Assembly: GCA_045630965.1 (NCBI GenBank)
Contig: JAZQTU010000006.1
Span: 1 to 64,000 of the forward strand
Direction: 5' to 3'
Source of the DNA: HGM04593 sp045630965
GTDB taxonomy: Bacteria; Bacteroidota; Bacteroidia; Bacteroidales; Bacteroidaceae
Length of the DNA stretch: 64,000 bases
The translations under genes were made by a program, and so were the position numbers. Below are positions 1 to 9,180 of the stretch, one piece after another (the first letter of the stretch is position 1; each line of letters begins with the position of its first letter). The notes under the pieces are model-generated. The model did not search any database. It was not told the origin of the DNA and saw only the letters and a program-made list of their open reading frames with translations.

Positions 1-3000
1 TGATTTGCCTCGTCAAGGTCTGTACCGTAAACTTGACCGAAGTTATTTGCACTTGTTTCGCCGATAGTCAAATAGTATTCTTTGTCGTTCAAGAGTGTCT
101 TGATGCGGTACTGCTTAGCTGGCTCTTCTACCTCAGGCTCAGCGATTGTCCATGAGTATGTACCCTCGCAAGAACCCTGTGCGTTGTAATCCCAGTTAGC
201 GTAGTCGTAGTCAACAACAATCTGTGATGCGTCGAGAGTGTATGTGCCGGCAGCAGTAACAGGGCTCTCAACAACCTCGAAGTTGATCATGTCGCCGCAA
301 GTATATTTAACCTGGTTCAAACCAACTGAAGAGTCTGTAAATGTAGCGTCAACCATCTTGAACTTGTCGCCATTTCCGTTAGTGAGGTATATTTCTGCAG
401 AAATTACACCGCTCCAGTCTGGCTTGTAAGCAAGGTTGATCTGCTGGTTGAATGTGATGATGATTGAATTGATTTCGTTAACTTCACCAACCTCAGGAGT
501 GATGCTCTCAATAGCCAAAGCTTTAACTTCAGGCTCTACAGGAACCTCTGGAATTTCAGGTTCTACAACAGATGTTTCAGCCTCGATGGAAATCTTAGTC
601 AAGCCATAGAAACAGCCCTTTGCCTCTGTAACAGACAACACCAACTGAAGTTCAAGTGTACCGTTTGTAGCTGTATAAGGCTCTGAAATCTCAAATGGTA
701 CAGTTACACTCTCACCATCGTTAGAGTTAACCTTAATCTTAACATTTTCAACAGTACCAAGTACAACGTCGCCCTGCTTCAATGCGAAGTTAACATACTG
801 TGCATTTACGTCGTCACCCTGGAAGTTACCACCACCGTTCAAAGCAGCACTTGTAAATGTGATATTCTTGAAAGAATAACCCTCAGGTACATTGTTCAAT
901 GTGATAGTGAAGATACCCTCGCTACCTTCGAACATTGAGTTAGTGTTCTTGTCTGGGCAAAGCATGCTTGCATTGGGGAATGTAGCATTGTTAGCAGCAA
1001 GATCCTTCCAAGGAGAGTTTGCTGTTACATTAGCTGTAATTGCAGTAGCTTCAACACCGCTCTCAACAACTGTTACATTAGCTTCTGTTGAAGAAACCTT
1101 GGTAAATGTCAAATCGATGATGTTTTTCTCAGCAGGAACAACTGCCTTCTCTGCAATTGTCCATGTGAATGAAGTCTGACCTGTAAGACCATCCTCCTCA
1201 ACCATTGCACTTAGGTCGAGTGTGTATGTGCCGGCAGCTGTGATAGGATCTGCCAATTCGTAGTTTGTAACGAGTATTGGTTCGCCTGTTGTCTCGTCAA
1301 TACCATCCTCAACAACAACCTTCTTAGCATGTACCAAAGCTGTACCGTTGCTCATGAAGAAGTATTCGTTGTTGTCCTGATCCTTAACGATAACCTGGTA
1401 AACTGATACGTTGTAATCGCTGAAGCTGATCTTGATCTCGCCGAGTGACTCAACTTCGCCTTCAGCTGGAGTGATAGACTTGATTGTCAAAGGCGCTGGC
1501 TTCTTGTATGTGAATCTCTTTGTTGCCTCTTCGTTTGTAGTCTCGCCATCGATAGTGTACAAGCCTGCAGGGATTGTGAGTGTATATGAACCCTCAGCCC
1601 ATTCAGCAATCTCAAACTTGATGTTGATCTTGTCATCTGCAACCTCAACTGCAGCTTCGTATGTTGTTTCGCCAACAGTCAATGTAACCTTCTTTGTATC
1701 GTCGATTACGATAGATGTTGCATTGCTAATCTGAATGTATGTCTCAGAAGGCAACCACTCAGCATTCTCATAGCTTGTGAACCAGTCTTCGTATTCATTG
1801 TAGATCTCGATTGGAGCCTTCTCAAGAGTGAAGTTGTATTCGCCATGATTGTATACCTTACCGCTTTCGCTGGTGATGATTGCTGTAACAACAACAGTGT
1901 AGTCACCTGCGCCTGTTGCGTTCTGGTATTCGCTGTTTGTGAAAGTAACATACTTCAACTTGCCGCTGATGCTGCTTACCTTGTCAAGTTCAAGAACTCT
2001 GTCGCCGTTTGCATTCAATACATAACCATATGAAGTCTCGTCCTTAGCAAGTTCTGCTGAAACAACATTCTCATTGAACCAGAGCTTGATACCTGGGAGA
2101 ATAGAAGTGTTGTACTTGTTAGAGCTTTCGAAGCTCTTGATTTCGAATGGCTCAGCTGCAGGCTCAACATACTCCTCAACCTTTAAAGCCATAGTGTTAA
2201 CATACTTGTTGCTGCTAACACCAATAGTGTAACCTGTAACTTTTACCTTTGTACCGCTCTCAACTGTAATGAGACCTTCTGCAGGGTAAGAGATGCTACC
2301 CTGAGCCTTTGATGTGCCCTCAATAATTACATTGTAGTAGCTGCCACTGATGTTGAGTGTACCTACATACTCTACATATTGAATAGAAGGTGCTGTGAGG
2401 TATGCCTCCATTGCTGCAGCGTCCATGACTGTTGCCTCAGGATACTCAACCTCTGCTGTACCAGTCTTTTCAACAGTTGAACCTGCGCCGAACTGCATAA
2501 GACCAGCATATTCGCTTACAGAACCTTCAACTGTAACAACGTCGCCTACAGCAGCGCTTCCATTGTAAACGAGAATTGAACCTGTTGCATCGTTCATCAA
2601 GAAACCTTTATTGTATGTTGCAATTACAGTGCCGCTTGTCTTGGCAGTACCAACACCTGCTGCAATAATTTCAGCAATTGTACCTTCAGTGTGTCTTGTG
2701 TATGTTTCTGACGCAATGCTACTGTTCTTTTTACCATCAACAACAGCAATAGCTTTAACTGTAGTTGTCTCTTCAATAGTCAAGTCTTCGTCAAATACTG
2801 CGCTTTCAGTTGTAGGGTCTGCACCATTGAGAGTATAGTAGATAGTAGCACCCTCTTCTGCTGTGATTGTTACATCAAAAGCTTCTGTAAATGAACATGA
2901 TTCTGGAGAGATAACAGGCTTCTCTGCAGCAGGAAGAACTTCACCGCTACCAGTATAGGTTACAGTCAGTTCATCCATACGTACCTGACCGCCAGTAAGG

Positions 3001-3392
3001 CTTGCTATAGTGTAACTTTTGCTGGCAGGGCTAAGTACTACTGTTACAACGCTTCCTGAAATTGTAGCGCTTGTACCAATAGAACTTTTAAGGGCGTTTG
3101 CATAAGTTGTGTTGTTGCATGTAAAATCAATTTGAGTCATTTCTTGCTCGAACTCTACAATAATTTCAGAACTTTTGTAGAATCTTGCAGGATTTGCATA
3201 ATCTGCAACATTGCTTGTAGATTTACCCTTGTTGTTGGTAAGAGTGATACCATTCTGCTTCCAGACTTGTTTGCTGGTGTCAAACGAAGTTCGTTGCGCT
3301 TTGTTAGCGAAAGACAAATTCGCCGTTTCCTGCGCATTTATACTGACGACTGCCAGCATAAAGCAGAAAATCGATAATAAAATTTTCTTCAT
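1..3392 (-). CDS. Large modular secreted protein, C-terminus beyond window edge
   Basis: An open frame runs without a stop from an ATG at 3392 to the left edge of the window, so at least 1130 residues are encoded and the C-terminus is missing. It starts with a clear signal peptide (MKKILLSIFCFMLAVVSINAQ). After a beta-rich N-terminal region comes a chitobiase/beta-hexosaminidase C-terminal-like module (around residues 150-220, with ATIYYTLNGADPT), then a region resembling bacterial OB-fold modules (with GFLMNDATGSILVYNG), and then several Ig-like modules of the type 'ITPAEGEV...I.ISFS'. No catalytic motif is visible. The architecture resembles the proteins encoded at 7169-9076 and 9181-10899, so it is probably an extracellular or surface protein of the same family. 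Its specific function is unknown. I expect the same conserved C-terminal tail beyond the edge, but this cannot be seen. Confidence 0.85.
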   Translation of the reverse strand, partial: MKKILLSIFCFMLAVVSINAQETANLSFANKAQRTSFDTSKQVWKQNGITLTNNKGKSTSNVADYANPARFYKSSEIIVEFEQEMTQIDFTCNNTTYANALKSSIGTSATISGSVVTVVLSPASKSYTIASLTGGQVRMDELTVTYTGSGEVLPAAEKPVISPESCSFTEAFDVTITAEEGATIYYTLNGADPTTESAVFDEDLTIEETTTVKAIAVVDGKKNSSIASETYTRHTEGTIAEIIAAGVGTAKTSGTVIATYNKGFLMNDATGSILVYNGSAAVGDVVTVEGSVSEYAGLMQFGAGSTVEKTGTAEVEYPEATVMDAAAMEAYLTAPSIQYVEYVGTLNISGSYYNVIIEGTSKAQGSISYPAEGLITVESGTKVKVTGYTIGVSSNKYVNTMALKVEEYVEPAAEPFEIKSFESSNKYNTSILPGIKLWFNENVVSAELAKDETSYGYVLNANGDRVLELDKVSSISGKLKYVTFTNSEYQNATGAGDYTVVVTAIITSESGKVYNHGEYNFTLEKAPIEIYNEYEDWFTSYENAEWLPSETYIQISNATSIVIDDTKKVTLTVGETTYEAAVEVADDKINIKFEIAEWAEGSYTLTIPAGLYTIDGETTNEEATKRFTYKKPAPLTIKSITPAEGEVESLGEIKISFSDYNVSVYQVIVKDQDNNEYFFMSNGTALVHAKKVVVEDGIDETTGEPILVTNYELADPITAAGTYTLDLSAMVEEDGLTGQTSFTWTIAEKAVVPAEKNIIDLTFTKVSSTEANVTVVESGVEATAITANVTANSPWKDLAANNATFPNASMLCPDKNTNSMFEGSEGIFTITLNNVPEGYSFKNITFTSAALNGGGNFQGDDVNAQYVNFALKQGDVVLGTVENVKIKVNSNDGESVTVPFEISEPYTATNGTLELQLVLSVTEAKGCFYGLTKISIEAETSVVEPEIPEVPVEPEVKALAIESITPEVGEVNEINSIIITFNQQINLAYKPDWSGVISAEIYLTNGNGDKFKMVDATFTDSSVGLNQVKYTCGDMINFEVVESPVTAAGTYTLDASQIVVDYDYANWDYNAQGSCEGTYSWTIAEPEVEEPAKQYRIKTLLNDKEYYLTIGETSANNFGQVYGTDLDEAN

Positions 3393-3610
3393 AGTTGTTT
3401 TTTTTGGTTTATAAATAAAGTTGTTTGGTTATGTTCGAATTTGTGTTCGATCGTGGAAATTTGAAGTGTTTATTCCATCCAAAAATGCTTGTTCTGCGGC
3501 TGGTTTTGGATGGTTCTGCCACTTCCTTGCGAAGATATATCTTTTTTATAATATAAGTGAATGTTTTTTAATATTTTTTACGTTTTGTTTTTAGAAAGAG
3601 GGGAGCGCGG

Positions 3611-3705
3611 TTGGGAGTTTGGGGTCTATTAGGAGTTTTGAGTCAATTGAAATTGGGTATAGGTAGCTTTGAGTCAACGGGGTCAATTGGGATTTTTGTA
3701 TTGGG
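3611..3705. repeat. Dispersed intergenic repeat, copy A
   Basis: This G/T-rich stretch begins TTGGGAGTTTGGGGTCTATT and is repeated, with substitutions, at 4948-5045. The two copies flank the nucleotidyltransferase gene at 3870-4670. Neither copy contains a supported ORF. The rest of the 3393-3869 gap is AT-rich, with a small inverted repeat near 3744-3768 and the promoter listed next. Confidence 0.7.
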
Positions 3706-3844
3706 GGTATTGCAACAAGTTGCGAATACAGGCTGCGCTCGTTTACAATTGCAAGTGAACTTGCATTGTACTCGCTGGCACTGTATTTAAGTCTATTGGG
3801 AATTATTATTCCTCTAAGTATCTGTATTCTTGCTTTTTTTTAAC

Positions 3845-3852
3845 TATCTTCG
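3845..3852 (+). promoter_or_regulatory. Putative -7 box for the nucleotidyltransferase gene
   Basis: TATCTTCG is one base from the Bacteroidetes TAnnTTTG -7 consensus and lies 17 bases before the ATG at 3870. The same octamer precedes the kinase-RapZ fusion gene (31147-31154). Confidence 0.45.
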
Positions 3853-3869
3853 TGGGAAAATAATATACT

Positions 3870-4670
3870 ATGAAAGCTATGATTTTTGCGGCGGGGCTGG
3901 GAACACGCCTCAAGCCGTTGACCGATACTCTTCCAAAGGCTCTTGTGCCTGTGTGTGGCAAACCGCTTATTGAGCATGTGGCGCGTAAGCTGCAGGCGGC
4001 CGGAATTGATGACGTGGTTGTGAATATCCATTATTTTGCCGACAAAGTGGAGCAGTGGGTCGACGAGCAGCCCTGGATTGTAAAGGAGGGTGGTGAGCCT
4101 GCTGGCGGAACAATGCGCTTTGCCATAAGCGATGAGCGTGAACTGTTGCTTGAGACGGGTGGTGCTGTGCTTCACGCGAAGCGTTATCTTGACGGTTGCG
4201 GACGTTTCCTTATACATAATGTGGATATCCTCTCCAACTGTGATATCAAGTGGTTTGAATCGCAGGTGCAGGATGATGCTATCGCTTCGCTTCTTGTTAG
4301 CGAGCGTGAGACGACACGTTTCCTCCTTTTTGCTCCCGACAGCATGCGTCTTGTGGGGTGGCTGAACACAGACAGCGGTGACTATCATGTTGCATTGCCT
4401 GGCATTGTTCCTGCTGAATGCCGCAGATTGGCGTTTTCGGGTATACATATACTCAGTGATAAGGTTCTTTCACTTATGGAGCAGTATGTTGCCGAAAAGG
4501 GATTGCCGGTGGATGAGGTGAAAGGTACGCGCTTCCCTATAATGAATTTTTATATGTGGCTTGCTGCGAAGCATCCTGTCTATGGAGTGGTTGCGCGGAA
4601 TCTTGAGTTTATCGATGTAGGCAAGCTTGACGCTTTGAAACCAGCTGAAGAGTTTGTAATGAAAGGATAA
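3870..4670 (+). CDS. Nucleotidyltransferase, MurU-like
   Basis: This is a 266-residue GT-A-fold sugar-1-phosphate nucleotidyltransferase. The N-terminus carries the nucleotide-binding signature AAGLGTRLKPLTDTLPKAL (residues 7-25) with the Lys typical of the family, followed by GKPLIEH. VHNVDIL-like acidic metal-binding residues appear mid-protein (IHNVDILSNCD). Length and motifs fit MurU (N-acetylmuramate-1-phosphate uridylyltransferase) or related mannose-1-phosphate guanylyltransferases. The short form without a left-handed helix domain favours a MurU-like role. MurU normally partners the sugar kinase AmgK. An AmgK-like kinase is encoded in this window at 31172-32605 but is not adjacent. 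The substrate is inferred, not shown. The gene stands alone, with a promoter upstream and a strong hairpin downstream. Confidence 0.8.
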   Translation: MKAMIFAAGLGTRLKPLTDTLPKALVPVCGKPLIEHVARKLQAAGIDDVVVNIHYFADKVEQWVDEQPWIVKEGGEPAGGTMRFAISDERELLLETGGAVLHAKRYLDGCGRFLIHNVDILSNCDIKWFESQVQDDAIASLLVSERETTRFLLFAPDSMRLVGWLNTDSGDYHVALPGIVPAECRRLAFSGIHILSDKVLSLMEQYVAEKGLPVDEVKGTRFPIMNFYMWLAAKHPVYGVVARNLEFIDVGKLDALKPAEEFVMKG

Positions 4671-4677
4671 AGCTTGT

Positions 4678-4719
4678 GAAATGCCCCCGGAAGTTTGGAA
4701 AAACTTCCGGGGGCATTTC
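4678..4719. terminator. Perfect 19-bp hairpin after the nucleotidyltransferase gene
   Basis: Arms 4678-4696 and 4701-4719 are perfectly complementary around a GGAA loop. The hairpin starts 7 bases after the stop codon. It has no strong T-tract, so it may act as a terminator or as an mRNA 3'-end stabiliser. Confidence 0.7.
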
Positions 4720-4855
4720 AAGGTTAAGTGGGGAGGTTATCCTCTTTTGTATTTTTTAGCCGCCAAAAGAACAATAAAGAAAGACTTGACGTGGAATACA
4801 CGTTAATGTTTTAAGGTTAAAAAAGGCAGTACAATACAAAATATTTAATTAAGTC

Positions 4856-4898
4856 CCCTCTCTAAAGGAGAGGGTTAGGGTGAGGCTCCTAGTGGAGC
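4856..4898. repeat. Two small adjacent hairpins in an intergenic repeat-like stretch
   Basis: CCCTCTC-taaag-GAGAGGG (4856-4874) is followed by GCTCCTAGTGGAGC (4885-4898). Bacteroidetes intergenic regions often carry mobile palindromic units of this look. Only one copy is visible in this window. Confidence 0.4.
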
Positions 4899-4947
4899 AG
4901 GCGGACCTTGCTCCTACTGCAAACAAAGAAATGAGAGGGCAATGCAG

Positions 4948-5045
4948 TTGGGAGTTTGGGGTCTATTAGGAACTTTGAGCCAATTGAAATTGGTTATAGG
5001 GAGTTTTGAGTCAACAGGGGCGATCATGAGTTTTGGAATTGGGAA
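4948..5045. repeat. Dispersed intergenic repeat, copy B
   Basis: This is the second copy of the element at 3611-3705, in the same orientation and starting with the same 20 bases. The 4720-5159 gap otherwise holds only the hairpin pair above and the aspS promoter. Confidence 0.7.
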
Positions 5046-5115
5046 TTATGAATTTGGGTTTAAGTTGTTTTATGACTTTTTTACTCTATGTAAGGTAAAT
5101 ACCGTTTTTTTTGAT

Positions 5116-5123
5116 TAACTTCG
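5116..5123 (+). promoter_or_regulatory. Putative aspS -7 box
   Basis: TAACTTCG is a one-mismatch version of TAnnTTTG and lies 36 bases before the aspS ATG. Confidence 0.35.
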
Positions 5124-5159
5124 CGAGTTAATTTGTCTAATCACAAAAAATAAGATAAA

Positions 5160-6917
5160 ATGTTCCGTACAAAAACTTGTGGCGAGCTACGTATCGCCGA
5201 TGTAAATACAACTGTCACTTTGAGCGGCTGGGTACAGCGTGCCCGCAAGATGGGTGGCATGACTTTTGTTGACTTGCGTGACCGCTACGGCGTGACTCAG
5301 CTGGTGTTCAGCGAGGATGTGAATGCTGAACTGTGTGAGAAGGCTTCGCACTTGGGCCGTGAATATGTAATTCAGGCAACAGGTGTTGTCAGCGAGCGTC
5401 AGAGCAAGAACCATAATATCGCTACCGGCGATATCGAAATTATCGTGAGCGAGCTGAATATCCTCAATGAGGCTGCTACTCCTCCTTTTACAATCGAGAA
5501 CAATACTGACGGTGGTGATGATATCCGTATGAAGTACCGTTATCTTGACCTGCGTCGTGAGGCTGTGCGCAAGAACCTTGAGTTGCGTCATCAGATGACT
5601 ATGGAGGTGCGCCGTTATCTTGACTCTATGAACTTCATAGAGGTGGAGACTCCTATGCTCATCGCTTCTACTCCTGAGGGGGCACGTGACTTTGTGGTGC
5701 CTTCACGCATGAATCCGGGACAGTTCTATGCTCTGCCACAGAGCCCACAGCTCTTCAAGCAGTTGCTTATGGTGTCGGGCTTCGACCGTTATTTCCAGAT
5801 TGTGAAATGTTTCCGCGACGAGGATTTGCGTGCCGACCGTCAGCCTGAATTTACACAGATTGACTGTGAAATGAGCTTTGTGGAGCAGGAGGATGTAATA
5901 TCTCTCTTCGAGGGCATGGCAAAGCACCTCTTCAAGACTATACGCGGTGTTGAACTTACTGAGCAGTTCCCACGTATGACATGGCACGATGCCATGAAGT
6001 ATTATGGTTGCGACAAGCCTGATACACGCTTCGAGATGAAGTTTGTTGAGCTTATGGATATTATGAAGGGGCATGGTTTCCCTGTGTTCGACAGTGCTGA
6101 ATATGTCGGCGGTATCTGTGCAAAGGGTGCTGCTACATATACTCGCAAACAGCTCGATGCTTTGACCGACTTTGTGCGTCGTCCTCAGATTGGTGCAAAG
6201 GGTATGGTCTATGCACGTGTAGAGGCTGACGGTACTGTCAAGTCAAGCGTTGACAAGTTCTATACTCAGGAGGTTCTTCAGCAGATGAAGGCTGCTTTCA
6301 ATGCTGAACCGGGTGACCTTATCCTTATCCTTTGCGGTGATGATACAATGAAGACACGCAAGCAGTTGTGTGAGTTGCGTCTTGAGGTGGCTAACCAGCT
6401 CGGCTTGCGCGACAAGAACAAGTTCTCTTGCCTGTGGGTTGTTGATTTCCCATTGTTTGAATATAGCGAGGAGGAGGGACGTTACATGGCTATGCACCAT
6501 CCGTTTACATCTCCAAAACCCGAGGATATTCCTTTGCTTGACACTGACATGGGTGCTGTACGTGCCAATGCGTATGACATGATTATCAATGGTGTTGAAG
6601 TGGGTGGCGGTTCTATCCGTATATATGACAGCGAACTGCAGAACAAGATGTTTGAACTCCTTGGCTTCACTCCTGAGCGTGCGCAGCAGCAGTTCGGCTG
6701 GTTGCTCGATGCATTCAAGTATGGTGCGCCTCCTCATGGTGGCTTGGCATACGGTCTTGACCGTTGGGTGAGCCTCTTTGCCGGTCTTGATTCAATACGT
6801 GACTGTATTGCGTTCCCAAAGAACAATTCGGGTCGTGATACCATGATTGATGCTCCTTCGGTACTTGAGCCTGCACAACTTGATGAATTGAATATTGTTG
6901 TTGATATTAAGGAATAA
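5160..6917 (+). CDS. aspS: Aspartate--tRNA ligase
   Basis: This is a 585-residue class II aminoacyl-tRNA synthetase that charges tRNA-Asp in the cytoplasm. The N-terminal OB-fold anticodon-binding domain is at about residues 1-105 (SGWVQRARKMGGMTFVDLRD). The catalytic core follows. Motif 2 is seen as RDEDLRADRQPEFTQID around residue 218, and motif 3 as GGLAYGLDRW near the C-terminus. The bacterial GAD insertion (about 290-410) is present. The length matches bacterial-type AspRS, and no key residue is missing. Whether it also charges tRNA-Asn cannot be told from this window. The small gene at 6922 follows 4 bases after the stop and is probably co-transcribed. Confidence 0.97.
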   Translation: MFRTKTCGELRIADVNTTVTLSGWVQRARKMGGMTFVDLRDRYGVTQLVFSEDVNAELCEKASHLGREYVIQATGVVSERQSKNHNIATGDIEIIVSELNILNEAATPPFTIENNTDGGDDIRMKYRYLDLRREAVRKNLELRHQMTMEVRRYLDSMNFIEVETPMLIASTPEGARDFVVPSRMNPGQFYALPQSPQLFKQLLMVSGFDRYFQIVKCFRDEDLRADRQPEFTQIDCEMSFVEQEDVISLFEGMAKHLFKTIRGVELTEQFPRMTWHDAMKYYGCDKPDTRFEMKFVELMDIMKGHGFPVFDSAEYVGGICAKGAATYTRKQLDALTDFVRRPQIGAKGMVYARVEADGTVKSSVDKFYTQEVLQQMKAAFNAEPGDLILILCGDDTMKTRKQLCELRLEVANQLGLRDKNKFSCLWVVDFPLFEYSEEEGRYMAMHHPFTSPKPEDIPLLDTDMGAVRANAYDMIINGVEVGGGSIRIYDSELQNKMFELLGFTPERAQQQFGWLLDAFKYGAPPHGGLAYGLDRWVSLFAGLDSIRDCIAFPKNNSGRDTMIDAPSVLEPAQLDELNIVVDIKE

Positions 6918-6921
6918 GAAT

Positions 6922-7098
6922 ATGGCTACAAAGAATATAAAGAAGAAGAGTGCAGCGCGCGTTGAGAAGGATCGCAAACGTAAGGCTGCTGCAAAACGTA
7001 GAAAGATGGTCAAGAACATTGCGATGGTGGTACTTGCTGCTGCATTGATACTGCTTATGGTTGTTGCCTTTGCTACGCCTCCACGTCCAGTGTTTTAA
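6922..7098 (+). CDS. Small basic single-pass membrane protein
   Basis: This encodes 58 residues. The first 31 or so are extremely rich in Lys and Arg (KKKSAARVEKDRKRKAAAKR), and one hydrophobic segment follows (IAMVVLAAALILLMVVAFA). The charge pattern predicts a cytoplasmic N-terminus and one membrane span. The ATG at 6922, 4 bases after the aspS stop, is preferred over an in-frame upstream start inside aspS. I do not recognise a family. Position suggests co-transcription with aspS, and the strong hairpin at 7102-7166 closes the unit. Confidence 0.65.
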   Translation: MATKNIKKKSAARVEKDRKRKAAAKRRKMVKNIAMVVLAAALILLMVVAFATPPRPVF

Positions 7099-7101
7099 CT
7101 T

Positions 7102-7166
7102 ATCAATACTATAAAAATATCGGAAGCACTTCATTGAAGCGCTTCCGATATTTTTATAGTATTGAT
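7102..7166. terminator. Long bidirectional terminator hairpin
   Basis: A perfect 26-bp inverted repeat (arms 7102-7127 and 7141-7166) has A/T-rich outer ends, so it can terminate the aspS unit on the plus strand and the convergent gene ending at 7169 on the minus strand. Confidence 0.85.
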
Positions 7167-7168
7167 AT

Positions 7169-9076
7169 TTACTTTACCAGAATCTTTTTGCCATTTACAA
7201 TGTAGATACCGGCTTTGGTAATTTCATTCACACGGCGACCGGTGAGGTCGTATATGATATTTGCCTTGCCGTTCTCTGTTGTCACATTCTCAATGCCGCT
7301 TGTCTGTTCTACAGTGAAGGTGAATGTACTTTCCTGTATGTATTCCATTCCGTCGAGACTGTTGGGGTCTTCAAGGTATACGTCGTAGCTGTATATGGTG
7401 AAGGTGTATGTTCCGGTGGCTGTAATTGCTTCCTGGGCTATGAATGTCAGGCTGTTGGCTTCGCTTGCACTATCTTCTTCTTTTGTGAAGATGAATTCCT
7501 TGCCGTCGGCATCGGTAACAATAAGCTCTATGAACTGGTCGTGCATTGCTGCCTTGTTGAATTCAACTACGATGCTGCTTACCGATTCACATGTGGCTTC
7601 ATTGGCAGGTGTTGTGCTATTTACCTTAAGACCTTCGGTTGAAATGATGTTGTATGTGATATCCTTGCTAAGCTTTACACTCGAATTATCCTTTGCGCTT
7701 ACATAGGTGGTCTTCAAAACGAAGGTGTATTCTCCGGCGGGGAGTATTGAGTCTGCTTTCAGGCAGAGTGCATTGGCTCCACATGCTTCGCCCCAACTGT
7801 CAATGTCTGACACTGTCAATGGGTATTGTTTGCCGGCCGCGTCTGTTATGTATGCTCCTTCGGCGCTTATTGATATATCCTGGTTGAACTCAAAGTAGAG
7901 TGACTGGAGGTTCTTGACGCTACCTTTGTTTGCCGGGTTGGCATAATCTACTGTGAGGTTGTTGACATTGTTCAGTACGTAGTTGAGTTTTATCTCTTCA
8001 TTCTTCTGGTTCAAACCGCCGGGGTTGATAGTGAATACGCCTGCAGGGAATACAACTTTGTATTCGTTGTTGCTTGTAAGCGGCTTTCTTAATGAGAATT
8101 CTATTGTGTTTTCATCAATTACAGTTGTTGTGGGGAAACCGTTCTTTTTGCTGTCGGTGCCCACGCTGTAGTATGCATAGGTCTCACTGCCGGCTTCGCC
8201 GAATATGCTGTATTCGATACCGCTTTCACAGTAAACTGTAAATTTTGAGAATTCTGTAATCTCTTCTCCGTCGGCAGGTGTAACGGTTATAGTGGGGTAT
8301 TCAATCTTGGCGAAAAGGTTGGGGAAAATGTGACTGTCGGTGAGTTCGCTCTCTGCGTATGCACTGAACAGCTCTTCTTGTGTGTTATATGCGATCAATT
8401 TTCCGCTCTTTACATTGCTGATGACTGCACTGTATGTATCCTTGTCAAGTTCTATATTCCACACTGCTCCCTCTGCCGGTTTTTCGCTTGCAAAATGGAA
8501 ACTATTGTCGTCTGTGAGGTACATGTAGCGTCCGTAAGCATCCTGTATTGTGTATCCACCTTCGGTTACATTGATTCCGAAACCGTAGAAAGCGTTTATT
8601 TCAATGTGCTCTTCGTTAAGGAATGTTGCCTCTTTCGGGGTGAAGATGCCTGTATCATTGGGCAACAGAATTGGAGTGGCAACCTTGTTACCACAGTTGA
8701 TGAGGTAACAGCTGTCATTCAACTCGCCGGCAAGACGGAACAATGACAATGGGGAAATTACATAGTGCTCGCTTGTAATCTCGCTGAATATCTCTTTTCC
8801 TTTTGCGTCCTTTATGTATGCAACGGCATTTATTGTGGTTGTTGAAAGTACTGTCTCTTTAGAAGAACCGTACAGGCGTTGACCTTCATCTATAGGGTTT
8901 CTGCCGTCTTTGCAATACAATACTTTGGCATCAGGTGTCTCCGATGTGAAATAGAGTCCTTCGACCTTTGTGTATATACCTCCCTTTACTGAAAATACCG
9001 GAGGTGCAACCTCTTGCTGTGCCATCATGGTGGTTGCAAATGCCATGGTGAATAATAGGTGTAATATTTTTTTCAT
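7169..9076 (-). CDS. Modular secreted protein with conserved C-terminal tail
   Basis: About 635 residues from the ATG at 9076, chosen over an in-frame ATG at 9097 because it gives a standard signal peptide (MKKILHLLFTMAFATTMMAQ). A chitobiase/hexosaminidase C-terminal-like module (about residues 25-105) is followed by a ricin/lectin-like region with YTIQDAYGRYMYLTDD. Then come three Ig-like modules with repeated 'STTPANEAT...SSIVVEFNKAA' type strands. The last ~40 residues (IYDLTGRRVNEITKAGIY and VNGKKILVK) are almost the same as the end of the next gene and of the protein ending at 31064. This tail recalls type IX secretion sorting tails but is shorter and unproven. No enzyme motif is seen, and a binding or adhesive surface role is only a guess. 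Confidence 0.85.
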   Translation of the reverse strand: MKKILHLLFTMAFATTMMAQQEVAPPVFSVKGGIYTKVEGLYFTSETPDAKVLYCKDGRNPIDEGQRLYGSSKETVLSTTTINAVAYIKDAKGKEIFSEITSEHYVISPLSLFRLAGELNDSCYLINCGNKVATPILLPNDTGIFTPKEATFLNEEHIEINAFYGFGINVTEGGYTIQDAYGRYMYLTDDNSFHFASEKPAEGAVWNIELDKDTYSAVISNVKSGKLIAYNTQEELFSAYAESELTDSHIFPNLFAKIEYPTITVTPADGEEITEFSKFTVYCESGIEYSIFGEAGSETYAYYSVGTDSKKNGFPTTTVIDENTIEFSLRKPLTSNNEYKVVFPAGVFTINPGGLNQKNEEIKLNYVLNNVNNLTVDYANPANKGSVKNLQSLYFEFNQDISISAEGAYITDAAGKQYPLTVSDIDSWGEACGANALCLKADSILPAGEYTFVLKTTYVSAKDNSSVKLSKDITYNIISTEGLKVNSTTPANEATCESVSSIVVEFNKAAMHDQFIELIVTDADGKEFIFTKEEDSASEANSLTFIAQEAITATGTYTFTIYSYDVYLEDPNSLDGMEYIQESTFTFTVEQTSGIENVTTENGKANIIYDLTGRRVNEITKAGIYIVNGKKILVK

Positions 9077-9108
9077 GATATAACTCTTTTTGTTCAAATC
9101 TTATTAAA

Positions 9109-9138
9109 GAGGGTGACCCCAAAAATAGGGGCACCCTC
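9109..9138. terminator. Hairpin between the two secreted-protein genes
   Basis: Arms are GAGGGTGACCCC and GGGGCACCCTC with a one-base bulge, around an A-rich loop. It lies downstream of the gene ending at 9181 on the minus strand. A very similar hairpin sits at 20812-20844 next to rnpB. Confidence 0.6.
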
Positions 9139-9180
9139 ATGTGTTTGGTATTCACGGCAGGCTTTCCTACCACTGAAATG

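Noticed and set aside
238..3414. Short plus- and minus-strand ORFs in the first 3.4 kb
   Set aside because: All are shadows of the large open minus-strand frame that reaches the window edge.
7102..7166. Long palindrome as a mobile element end
   Set aside because: Its position between convergent stops and its A/T-rich ends fit an ordinary bidirectional terminator.
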